From: Cladorrhinum sp. PSN259
Taxonomy: Eukaryota > Ascomycota > Sordariomycetes > Sordariales > Podosporaceae
NCBI GenBank assembly: GCA_033725935.1
Contig: MU867070.1
Span: 434,001 to 498,000 of the forward strand
DNA: 64,000 bases
Reading direction: 5' to 3'
Part shown: positions 32,714 to 41,717 of the stretch, piece by piece
Layout of the letters: each line of letters starts with the position of its first letter
How positions within the stretch are numbered: the stretch's first letter is position 1
Translations under genes and position numbers: made by a program
Notes under the pieces: generated by a model
The model's database searches: none
What the model was told of the DNA's origin: nothing
Seen by the model: only the letters and a program-made list of their open reading frames with translations

Positions 32714-33918
32714 CGGTTAACCGTCCTGGGATAGGATATCGTTCAGGGTGAGGATGGATTTGGTTTTGTCCTGGGATGGGTATACATATATCACATATAC
32801 ATGATTTGAAAGACGAGTGGTGAAAAAAGGGGAAGGAGGGGATACAAGGAGTCTTGACAATTTCTCTTTTTTGTTCAGACATATTCGTTTTATGGCGAGC
32901 TGGGGATTTTGGGGATTGCAAATAGAGGAGACGAACATACCCCGTTTGCGTTTATATTCGCTTAGCGGTTGTTATTTTTCTTTCTTTTGATATTGTTTGA
33001 TTTTGAGCGGGTTTTTGCAACAGAGAACTCCGATTTTGGATTAAGGAGTGGGGTTAATACCAGCTGGGTATATTTTTTTTCGGGTCATCACTGGGGAGGA
33101 AGAGGAGGAGTTAGTGAAGATGATTAGGGCTTTTTTCTTGGTCATTTATTTACATTTTTCTTGTGGCATATAGTTTTACTTGTATCTTTGAGTTTTCTTG
33201 TTCTGACGCATAGTTTTAGCTAGGTGGTTAACTACAGGCACAGAAGAAGAGGGTTGGGTGAGAGTGTGGTATGCCTGCGCATCTTAAAGCCAGGCAAAAG
33301 GTGGTAGTTTCAAATAACAAAGATATTTTTGGGCAGTCTTTCTTGTCTCATACTATCTTCGCCACCATCCTACAATGAAATGTCTGAGATGTTGAAGTTT
33401 CCGACGAATATCACCTAGCCGTACCTCCTAATGCACTGGCAGTCTTTGAGGTGAAGCAGTCAATTTCACAGATTCGAAAAACGAGTTTTGAGAGGGTAGA
33501 AGGATACCTAGACTTTTAGGGAATGGCTTATAGCCGCTCGGATTTCCGTGGAGCCGCCCTGCTCGGAGCAAAGATAGGCACTGTTGACGTTTTTACAGGG
33601 GGTTGGCCCGCTGAGAAGAAATGCCCAGTCTGCCCTGCCTTTAACCAGGGTGTCTTTTCTCTGCATATAACCGACCAGAACAGGGAAAAGCCTCACCTGA
33701 TTGCCGTTTCCTGCTGCATACAACCACACCTGTGCGCAACGTCAGTAACCGTTGGTCTCGGCGGTTTCTTGGGGCTTTGCGGCTGACCATGCATTCGCTC
33801 TGGTTGCCCGAAACAACAGTGTCGGACTTAACTGGAACATGTCAAAACCCATTCTGATGCCAACTTTTCGAGTCCAGGAATCGCACATCAACATCACAAA
33901 CAATATCATCGTCCCAAA
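32714..33918. other. Intergenic region
   Basis: AT-rich, with no gene supported. T-rich tracts near 32,960-33,200 probably include the 3' end of the upstream transcript. Confidence 0.5.
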
Positions 33919-36543
33919 ATGTCAGAAGAAGGGAACCGCGAGTTATCGACAGAAGAGACAGCTTTAGTATGGCTGTCGGTTGCCCAACGACCTTTCCGGG
34001 CTCGCGAACTCTGGCTCGCAATTCAGATATGCTCACCTCAGAGCACACATTCTGTCGAGCAACTATTGGTCCAAGGCCAGCACCTCGATGAGCAAGACGC
34101 GCTTTCATCTTTGCAAGCCTTACTCCCTGAAGCCATCACATTTCGCCATGATACATCCAACCCCAACGTGATTTACGTCGAGTTCTCGGACCGCTACCAC
34201 CAAGAGAATCCGAATCCCAACACTACAACAGCGATAGCACAAGCACATGCTTATGTGGCCACCGTCTCAATGACCATTTGCCACTTTACTGTTATGAATC
34301 TGGCTCGAATTCATGAAGACACGGCGGCCTCCTCCCTCACCCTCTACGCCTGGACTCACTGGAGCACACATTTCAGAATTTCCGGGCAGACACTGAAGGA
34401 TGAAGTCTGGTCCAACGTCTTCGAGGCCATGGTTAGACAGACCTGCAGCGACGCATTGGTGTTTCTGCTGGCCCTCAATGACTTTGTAACTGAACCGATC
34501 ACCCTCTCTGTCATTCAAGACCAAGCTCGCTGCAATGCGCTGGTCAAGGAAGCCCAGGAGGCATTGGAAACACCAATTTTTTTACTTTCATCCTTGATGA
34601 AGACCGAAGAGGTTGCGAAGAAGCTACAAGGGAGCAGAGAGATATTTGAGGCATCCCAATCTACAAGACCCTCTGGGTTCAGTTCTCACTTTCCATCATC
34701 TCAGAAACCAGAAGACAGGCGACTGGATATCAAAGAAGGGGGAACAGAACTCCAGCGTGAGGCACTTGTTGTTGATCGCTACTTGTTCCACACACTCCCG
34801 TTGTTCGAACAAGGGGAAGCGCAGACAATCCGTAGGCTTGTTGATGCCGCCCGCGGACTGCGATCTCTCTGCCCAACAATCGTCAAGAGCCCACTCTATG
34901 AAGAACTTCTAAAGGAATTCGCCGAACATAGCTCACCGCTCGATCTCCTCGCAAATGCAGCCGACCTCCTGGAGACAGTGGGAACCTACCCTTACTGGGA
35001 CAAACTCCCCTTATCATCCAAACCCACATCCACCCCTCTCGGTCAAGCCACAACAGACAAGTCAAACACCAACGCTGACATCCTCGTTAGCACCCTCCTC
35101 CGCAACGACTCCAGACCTCCTCCTCACCTACCCATCAAGGGCAAGCACACCGAATCCGAACCTTTCTCCCAAATCCTCACCGCACAAGCCTCCCTCCCTC
35201 TGCTCAAAACAATCTCCCCCCTCCGATACCGCTTCGCCCGTATAGTCTACAAAATCCGCGGACTAATAAGTCCATCATCATCATCCCGCCTAATAGGCGC
35301 AACATTCACCATCAACCCCTTCCGCCGGCCCCATCTATCTCGCACCTCTTCATCATTTTCGGCCCTCCCCTCGACCCTTTCTACGTTGGACTCGTTCCTC
35401 CCCACTGCATTCTACACTGCCTTCCTTCCCCGCCTTGAGCGAATCAGAAGTCGCATCTCGCCGCTTTTTGACTCGGTCGACAACTTTGCTTCTGCAGCTT
35501 TCACGGGCGGAATATCGGCGAACTGGCCCCTCTTGAAGCGCTCCTTCCTGTCAAAGGGGTACCGCACTGCGTTTTGTTACTTTGGGATATCGATTATCGC
35601 TAATCATGTGCGCGGGATGTTGGTCCCCTGGTTGGGAGGATACCTGTGGTACTACCCGTTGGACAACCTGAGGCTGGCGAATACGAACCCGGACGTGTTC
35701 CTGGAGGTCATGTTCAATTTTAGCTGGTGGTGGGTTGTCTTCATGTGGGCTCAGAAGATGTGTTGGGATTTTTCTGTTGGAGTTGGGATGGGGTTGCTGG
35801 TGCTCAGAGAGCAAGGAGAGGCGTCTCAAGAGACCTCTGCGCCGGATGATGGGACAACGCAAACACCTCCGGAGACGGCCGCCGCGGCGCTTGCCAAAAC
35901 ACCAACCTGGGAGAGAATTCTGGACGTCTGTCGGGTCGTCTACTTGACTTGGTTGTTTTCTGTCCTGGGGTTCATGCTCTCCCGCGGCGTGCACTGCGTG
36001 GCTTGGTTGCTGGCCTTTGGGAAGTTGCTGTTCGGGGGAGACGCCGAACACATTGCGCTGGGGAACACGTTGAGGGATAATTGGCTCAAAGTGCCGTTCA
36101 TCATCTGGCAGATTGGCGGGTACACAAAATCGGCATTGATACCGCTCGTTTGGGCGAGTGTTTTTTGTGCACTTTTGGGGCAACCGGGATTACTGATTGT
36201 TGTGTCTGGGACGGTGGGCGGCGTGTGGGCGATTATCAAGTACAGGAGCACGTTTTACATGGCTCTGGAGGTGAGCGGCATGTTTGTTGTCGGTGGGTTC
36301 CTGGCGTTCACGATTGTCATGCTGGGCTTGGAGTTTTGGGATGATCCGTTGGGGGTAAAGTTGGGTACTGTCATGGCGAGGAGGAGGGGCTTGAAGGTGA
36401 GGGCTGAGCTGTCACAGGAGGCACAGATGAGAATTGACATTTTGAAGAGAAAGGAGACAAAGAGCTCTCCTGTTGTTACTGGACCGCCGCCCTCTGTCAA
36501 TCGAGCGGCTGTGAGTCTGGGAGGAGGAGAAAAGAGGGACTGA
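33919..36543 (+). CDS. Large membrane protein with winged-helix-like N-terminus
   Basis: No family recognised with confidence. The protein is intronless with 874 residues. The first 45 residues (ALVWLSVAQRPFRARELWLA) resemble the winged-helix segment that follows the NACHT ATPase in fungal STAND receptors, but no Walker A or B motif precedes it. A long soluble alpha-helical region extends to about residue 430. A Pro/Ser-rich linker and the basic SRLIGATFTINPFRRP stretch come next. The C-terminal third has about six hydrophobic helices: near 547 (FCYFGISIIANHV), 595 (FSWWWVVFMWA), 672 (VVYLTWLFSVLGFML), 745, 760 and 790 (MFVVGGFLAFTIVMLG). The last 70 residues are basic and cytosolic-looking. 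The gene ends 52 bp before tRNA-Leu. Confidence 0.75.
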   Translation: MSEEGNRELSTEETALVWLSVAQRPFRARELWLAIQICSPQSTHSVEQLLVQGQHLDEQDALSSLQALLPEAITFRHDTSNPNVIYVEFSDRYHQENPNPNTTTAIAQAHAYVATVSMTICHFTVMNLARIHEDTAASSLTLYAWTHWSTHFRISGQTLKDEVWSNVFEAMVRQTCSDALVFLLALNDFVTEPITLSVIQDQARCNALVKEAQEALETPIFLLSSLMKTEEVAKKLQGSREIFEASQSTRPSGFSSHFPSSQKPEDRRLDIKEGGTELQREALVVDRYLFHTLPLFEQGEAQTIRRLVDAARGLRSLCPTIVKSPLYEELLKEFAEHSSPLDLLANAADLLETVGTYPYWDKLPLSSKPTSTPLGQATTDKSNTNADILVSTLLRNDSRPPPHLPIKGKHTESEPFSQILTAQASLPLLKTISPLRYRFARIVYKIRGLISPSSSSRLIGATFTINPFRRPHLSRTSSSFSALPSTLSTLDSFLPTAFYTAFLPRLERIRSRISPLFDSVDNFASAAFTGGISANWPLLKRSFLSKGYRTAFCYFGISIIANHVRGMLVPWLGGYLWYYPLDNLRLANTNPDVFLEVMFNFSWWWVVFMWAQKMCWDFSVGVGMGLLVLREQGEASQETSAPDDGTTQTPPETAAAALAKTPTWERILDVCRVVYLTWLFSVLGFMLSRGVHCVAWLLAFGKLLFGGDAEHIALGNTLRDNWLKVPFIIWQIGGYTKSALIPLVWASVFCALLGQPGLLIVVSGTVGGVWAIIKYRSTFYMALEVSGMFVVGGFLAFTIVMLGLEFWDDPLGVKLGTVMARRRGLKVRAELSQEAQMRIDILKRKETKSSPVVTGPPPSVNRAAVSLGGGEKRD

Positions 36544-36595
36544 ATTAGTGATAAGAGCTCAAATTGGCAAGATATATGTAAATCATCAACCTTGA

Positions 36596-36693
36596 GGCGA
36601 AGTGGCCGAGTGGTTAAGGCGCTGTGTTTAGGAAATTTCGTTTCTTGAAACCCGCAGTGGGAAACCTCGCGAGTTCGAATCTCGTCTTCGTCA
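36596..36693 (+). tRNA. tRNA-Leu(TAG) with 19-nt intron
   Basis: A class II tRNA with a long variable arm. The acceptor GGCGAAG (36596-36602) pairs with CTTCGTC (36686-36692), with discriminator A at 36693. The D arm TGGCCGAGTGGTTAAGGC is typical of Leu/Ser tRNAs. The anticodon stem CTGTG (36622-36626) pairs with CGCAG (36653-36657). The anticodon TAG at 36629-36631 assigns leucine (CUA codons). The intron 36633-36651 sits after position 37. The variable arm is TGGGAAACCTC, and the T stem is GCGAG/CTCGT around TTCGAAT. Confidence 0.92.
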
Positions 36694-36698
36694 TCACC

Positions 36699-36710
36699 TT
36701 TTTTTTTTTT
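36699..36710 (+). terminator. Pol III T-run terminator of tRNA-Leu
   Basis: Twelve consecutive T begin six bases after the tRNA 3' end, an ideal RNA polymerase III stop. Confidence 0.85.
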
Positions 36711-37089
36711 GGGTTTATTTTCTTTCCTCAATCATATAACTCCCAAGCATCACACTTTTGCATCAATAAGAAAACGAGATCTTATTTTTACACAACGGAA
36801 TATTCGTCAGTTTCCAAGTTTGCGATATTTGTAAACGGGGGCAGCGACAATTTTTAATTTTGGTTACGTCTTTGGACTCCCTCCTCTTCTCACTGGTCAA
36901 AACAGCCACGAACTGGCACGATGCGTGAAGTGGTGACTCTGCATGATCTCTGCCATAGTGTTTCCACAAAGTTCTGAGACGGTTATGACTAAGATTACAC
37001 GTATGAACCGGATGTTTATCATCCCAGCACAACCTTATTTACATCGACTGTAGGTAGGTTCCTACTCCCACTCAAACCTTGTTCGACCC
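36711..37089. other. Short intergenic region
   Basis: No gene seen between the tRNA and the stop codon of the GH5 gene. It probably contains the GH5 3' untranslated region. Confidence 0.5.
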
Positions 37090-38353
37090 TCAGATGTAAG
37101 GAGTCAAACTAGGCAACACCTTATCATATGCGACAGAGCTCGGGGGTTCCATCGCAAAGATGTAGTTGCCCCACCACGGGCCACCTCCCCACCACAGCCA
37201 GCCAGTCCAGACATCATTGTTCTGCTGCAGGTACGACAGCATGCCCGTCAAAGCAGAGATGCAGGTAGGGTTCGCCCCTCCGGCGGTCTCGCCCAAGATG
37301 GCCTTCTTGCCGTTCTGCTTGAGCCACTCGGTTGCAGCACGCACGCGCTCAAGGCCGATGGAGGCAGACACGCACTTTTCTGATGTTCCCGACCCGTCAG
37401 AGTCGAGGTATTGATGCATTTCGTAGACGATCTTGTTGGAGGGGTCGGTGAGATCTTTGAGGGACTGGGAGTTGCCCGACGAGGTCTGTACCGGTAACGC
37501 GTATCATTAGTATGTGATTCACAGGAAAGAGGGAGAAGAGATAGAGACATACAGTCCAAGTCCAGGCACCACTCCAAGAGTTACCCTCGACAAAGATGTA
37601 CTGGGAAGTAGCACCGGCCGATCGGATGCCATCAATAGCTGCCTGGTTGAGGCGGCGAACAAGGTCGTTGTCCATGTCGTGATACTCGTTGTTGGTGTCG
37701 AAGATGACCTTGTCGTTGTTGGCAAAGAGCTTGGCCACGGTTACCCACCAGGCCTTGAAGCCATTGACGTCTGTGATGACTTTGTCGTAGTAGCGGCCAA
37801 AGTTGTGTGGGTCGATGATTGCATAGGCCCCCTTGCTGGTTACGTGATTGACAATCTGGGGGTGTGAGTTAACATGTTTGAAGAAAGGAAGTTGGGTTTG
37901 AGGAACATACATCTGTCAACCCCTGAAGGTAGGCCTGGTTGACTGGTCCATCGAGCTTATTGGGGACTAGACGCTCCCTGTATTGATGTCAATAATGTTG
38001 CAGGGCGAAAATATGTCTGTGGAAGGTCTCTTACATCATGATGGCAATGCGGAAGGTGTTCATGCCCTTGCCCACCAAGGTCTGTGAATGGTCAGCATGC
38101 CAGGTCCAGGTAGGTAGAGCTCCGTTGCCAGGATACACACATCAATGCTTGACTTCACTGGCCAAGTGTAATGCTTGCCAAGGGTACCTGGAAGAGTATC
38201 CTTCCCGAATTCGGCTCCAGACTGATTGATACCAACAAACTGGAACTTGGTAGCCCTGGTGGTCTTTGTGGGAGCATTGCACTGAGCGTTGGCAGGTGCC
38301 GCCGCCGCCGAGCCGACAGCAGCCGCGCCGAGGAGAATGTTGAGAAGCTTCAT
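37090..38353 (-). CDS. Secreted GH5 endo-beta-1,4-glucanase, five exons
   Basis: Cleaves internal beta-1,4 bonds of cellulose outside the cell. Minus-strand exons 38353-38141, 38081-38035, 37977-37911, 37855-37553 and 37485-37090 give 341 residues. All joints have GT-AG borders and restore family motifs: SSIDTLVGKGMNTFRIAIMM, then ERLVP, then GLTD-IVNHVTSKGAYAIIDPHN. Two exons are only 47 and 67 nt. Residues 1-20 (MKLLNILLGAAAVGSAAAAP) form a signal peptide. The acid/base glutamate lies in NNEYHD (about 164) and the nucleophile in LGETAGG (about 275). The sequence resembles the GH5_5 fungal endoglucanases but has no carbohydrate-binding module, so it is a catalytic domain alone. CreA-type sites lie upstream. 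Confidence 0.93.
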
Positions 38354-39378
38354 CTTGGAGACGCCTGTTTCAGGTCCTCAGACAGCTCTCTCTCAAACCT
38401 AGAAAGCGCATCCGCTGGCGCATCTTATACCTCGAGGCTTGAATTTGCGTCACCACATACACAAACATCACGATCAATCGGGCGGAAATCCTTGCTCCGC
38501 CCTTCAGACGAGGATATAGAGTGAGCTTTTATTAAGTGATCCGAGCTCCCACAGGAGGCACATCGCTGCCCCTGACTTTGTATGAAGCTCATATTCAGGC
38601 ACATCGGCGAGCAAGATTCGGGGCAGCAGCTTCTGTGGGGTATGAGACCCCAGATCGGTCCTTTGACGCGGTGATAGGTGTTTGCCTGCCTGCAGTTTTG
38701 CTAACAGCCGGCAACAGTGAGCATGAAAGGTTGGGGTTTGTGGGGTGACCATTCTTATATTCCCCGAATGGGGCTGCCTCCTCCGCCCCCCCAGAATCAG
38801 CCGAAAGGATGGTCATCGGGGTGGGCGGCAAGGCCCGGAGGAACTTGTAGAATCTCAAATCCACAATTCGATTTGTTGTAAAATGTTCAACCCAAAAAGA
38901 CTGTGAGAAGTATTTGAGTGACTTGATGTTTGGGTGGGGCTCTAGTGGTTGCAAATTACACATCTGCTTTGTGCCGGGACCTTTGATGCCCGACGTCAGA
39001 TCAAATCCGGACAACGGGAACCACAGCCAAACTTTGCACTTCTCGTGTTCTGAACGATGTGATGACCTCAAACTTTGCACCCCTTATTCAGGGGTGGACC
39101 AAATGCTCGGCACACCCTAGTTGCCTTGGCAACATTATGAGCCGCTGTAAATGCCGATGTGGAAATGGTTGCGGCGCAAACCGGCCCCGTGATCATCTCG
39201 CCGGACATGGTAATTCCCCGCCATCGGGACATGTTCAACTTCCAATGTCACCTTGACCTCGTCATCTTGTCTGTGTTCTTGCTTAGCCTGCCGCTCTTGG
39301 TGTGCATCGGATTGAGAGGTAAAAGCGCATCATCGACCAACATCGGGCCCGACATTGCCGGCACAAAGTGGGGACTTC
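38354..39378. other. Divergent promoter region between GH5 and D-lactate dehydrogenase
   Basis: No gene supported. It carries the CreA-like sites listed separately. The last 100 bp, next to the dehydrogenase start, remain open in frame from a TTG codon at 39355, but an ATG start at 39379 is preferred. Confidence 0.5.
38635..38745. promoter_or_regulatory. Putative CreA sites upstream of GH5
   Basis: Three matches to the carbon-catabolite repressor consensus SYGGRG lie 280-390 bp upstream of the GH5 start: GTGGGG at 38635-38640, its inverted partner CCCCAG at 38648-38653 (CTGGGG on the minus strand), and GTGGGG at 38740-38745. A closely spaced inverted pair is the arrangement CreA is known to prefer. 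The motif is short, so chance matches are possible. Confidence 0.4.
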
Positions 39379-41088
39379 ATGGCCGGACTCCGGCTTATTT
39401 CGGGTTGCAGATGGGTGAGGCCGCCACAGAACCGGATGGTGGTGAGATGCCGGCCACATCAACCACTTACACAACAAACGCATCGCCCGCTTTCTAGCGC
39501 CGCTGGTGATGCACCAAACGGAAAACCTGCTGGATCTGGCGCCCGCAATGTCCTCATCCCGTCAGCGATCATGGGCCTCCTCGGCTTAAGCGCTGGCATC
39601 TTCATCACCACGAAGCTCGGTCTCGGAGCTGACAGGATTACGACTGTAAATGTTACCCCCCAGCCCATCATATACGCAAATCGCACCGAGATGCTCCACG
39701 CAGCCGAAGAGATCGCCCGAGTCCTCGGCCAGGACTACGTCTCCTACGACAGCGAGGTCCTCGAACACCACGGCCACTCAGACTGGTCAACCTCCAACTC
39801 TTCGGAACGCGCAGTGGCGGTAGTTTATCCGCGCACAACCTCAGATGTCTCAACCATTGCCAAGATCTGCACCAGACGAAATGTGCCCATGGTCCCTTTT
39901 GGCGCTGGCTCAAGTGTCGAAGGCAACTTCTCCCAGCCACACTCAGGTATCTGCATCGACTTCTCACATATGAACAGAGTAATCGCCTTTCATCCAGACG
40001 ACATGGACGTGGTAGTCCAGCCGGGAGTTAACTGGGTAGATCTCAACTCAGAGATCGCTTCTTCAGGACTCTTTGCGCCAATGGACCCGTCGCCAACAGC
40101 TACTGTTGGCGGGATGGTATCTACGAATTGTTCCGGTACCAACGCCTTTCGGTACGGAACGATGAAGGACTGGGTCTTGAACTTGACGGTCGTTCTTGCG
40201 GATGGAAGGGTGATCAAGACCCGCAGCGGGAGACCACGCAAGTCTTCGGCGGGATATAACCTCACTTCGCTTTTTGTAGGAGCGGAGGGCACGCTCGGGA
40301 TAGTGACCGAGATCACTCTGAAGCTAGCTCCGATACCGCAGGATACCAGCGTTGCGATTGTCGCATTCCCTACGATCCACGATGCCGCAGCGGCAGCAGC
40401 GTCGCTTATCCGTTCCGGGACCCCATCACTTGCTGCTCTGGAGATCATGGACGATACACAGATGAAAATTCTAAACGACCACGGGAGCATAGCCGTGCGG
40501 AAAAGGAGGTGGGCTGAACAGCCTACACTCTTTATCAAGTTCAGCGGGACGACCGACGGTATCAAAGGCGATGTTGCTCGTGTCGGAGAGATCGTGAAGG
40601 CGTACAGCAAGTCGGGGTTTCATTTTGCCAGGACGAAACAGGAGGAGCTCGATTTATGGGCAGGAAGAAAAGAAGCTCTATTCACCATGGTCAGTATCAA
40701 GCCTGAAGGGATGGAGATGTGGTCTACGGATGTAGCCGTACCTGTCTCCAGGCTGGCAGAGATCATTGACTGGTCAAAGAAGGAATGCGGAAAGCTCGGG
40801 ATCTTTGCCAGTGTTGTTGGACATGTCGGTGATGGGAATTTTCATGTGGCTATGATGTATGACCCAAAGAACCAGGAGCAAAAGAATGCGGTAGGGCGGA
40901 CGGTGCATGAGATGATGAGCAAGGCGATCGAGATGGAGGGTACTGTTTCTGGAGAACATGCCATCGGGATAGGCAAGAAGGAGTGTCTGCGAGATGAGCT
41001 GGGAGAGGAAACCATCGGACTGATGAGGACGCTGAAAAGGGCGGTTGATCCGACCTGGGTAATGAATCCGGGCAAAGTGTTCGATTAA
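39379..41088 (+). CDS. DLD1: D-lactate dehydrogenase (cytochrome), mitochondrial
   Basis: An FAD enzyme that oxidises D-lactate to pyruvate and passes electrons to cytochrome c in the mitochondrial inner-membrane space. It is intronless with 569 residues from ATG 39379. The N-terminus (MAGLRLISGCRWVRPPQ) is a basic mitochondrial presequence. A hydrophobic segment near residues 63-85 (IPSAIMGLLGLSAGIFIT) is the usual inner-membrane anchor and sorting signal. The FAD-binding PCMH domain spans about 140-320 (PFGAGSSVEGNFSQPHSGI; GGMVSTNCSGTNAFRYG). The C-terminal oxidase domain includes HVGDGNFHV near 482 and GTVSGEHAIGIGKK near 520, which carry the catalytic histidines. The length and order of motifs fit yeast Dld1. 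The related glycolate oxidase subunit family is the main alternative. Confidence 0.92.
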   Translation: MAGLRLISGCRWVRPPQNRMVVRCRPHQPLTQQTHRPLSSAAGDAPNGKPAGSGARNVLIPSAIMGLLGLSAGIFITTKLGLGADRITTVNVTPQPIIYANRTEMLHAAEEIARVLGQDYVSYDSEVLEHHGHSDWSTSNSSERAVAVVYPRTTSDVSTIAKICTRRNVPMVPFGAGSSVEGNFSQPHSGICIDFSHMNRVIAFHPDDMDVVVQPGVNWVDLNSEIASSGLFAPMDPSPTATVGGMVSTNCSGTNAFRYGTMKDWVLNLTVVLADGRVIKTRSGRPRKSSAGYNLTSLFVGAEGTLGIVTEITLKLAPIPQDTSVAIVAFPTIHDAAAAAASLIRSGTPSLAALEIMDDTQMKILNDHGSIAVRKRRWAEQPTLFIKFSGTTDGIKGDVARVGEIVKAYSKSGFHFARTKQEELDLWAGRKEALFTMVSIKPEGMEMWSTDVAVPVSRLAEIIDWSKKECGKLGIFASVVGHVGDGNFHVAMMYDPKNQEQKNAVGRTVHEMMSKAIEMEGTVSGEHAIGIGKKECLRDELGEETIGLMRTLKRAVDPTWVMNPGKVFD

Positions 41089-41255
41089 TGCATGTGAAAG
41101 AGCTCTATTTTTGCGAGAAAGCGAAGGTGAAAATGAAGAAAAATCCTCCAGTCCGCATATCCAATGTACCTCCGTTCCAACCGCTACCACCGGCCAACTC
41201 CCAAACGCCAATTATCCAACTAATCTGATGCATCCGAGTCCAAGTTTGTACTGAC

Positions 41256-41717
41256 TCATTTCTTCGTCTTCAGTTTCCGCAGCACCTCCTCGCCAAAGAA
41301 AGTGAAAACCGCAGCCAAGATGGCCCAGGGAACTGTTTCACTTCCCCATCCAATAAATACCGGGAACAGGTACCTCGTCAAAACCCACCACACACATCCC
41401 ATTGCACTGACTCCTCGACACATGATTGAGATGTCCCTCTCGAATAGGATCGAATAAACCTTCATCCCCGCGAACACACCCCTATACATGGTGTATAGGA
41501 CGACAATTGCAAGGACGGCCTCCCTGAAAGAAATGAGATCGGGGTACTGAAGCCTGACTGAGATCTCGTGGACGGTTTGGTTGAAGTAGGTGCGGCGACG
41601 CGGAGCGCGGTCGCGTCCGAGGTTGTCGTTTTGAAGAAATGATGGATCTGGGCGAATATTGTGAGGACCGCCGGGGCCCCCTTCACGAGGGCAGCAGGCA
41701 CCTGTTCCGCAGGACAT
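41256..41717 (-). CDS. Small hypothetical membrane protein
   Basis: Function not recognised. The 153-residue frame starts at ATG 41717. A TTG nine bases upstream is in frame but not a credible start. The cysteine-rich N-terminus (MSCGTGACCP) could be acylated. Three hydrophobic segments follow: AVLAIVVLYTMYRGVFAGM, MGCVWWVLTRYLFPVFIG and VPWAILAAVFTFFGEEV. The protein ends in the lysine-rich LRKLKTKK, with KTKK matching an ER-retrieval KxKxx-like tail loosely. It converges on the dehydrogenase gene, with 167 bp between stop codons. Confidence 0.6.
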   Translation of the reverse strand: MSCGTGACCPREGGPGGPHNIRPDPSFLQNDNLGRDRAPRRRTYFNQTVHEISVRLQYPDLISFREAVLAIVVLYTMYRGVFAGMKVYSILFERDISIMCRGVSAMGCVWWVLTRYLFPVFIGWGSETVPWAILAAVFTFFGEEVLRKLKTKK

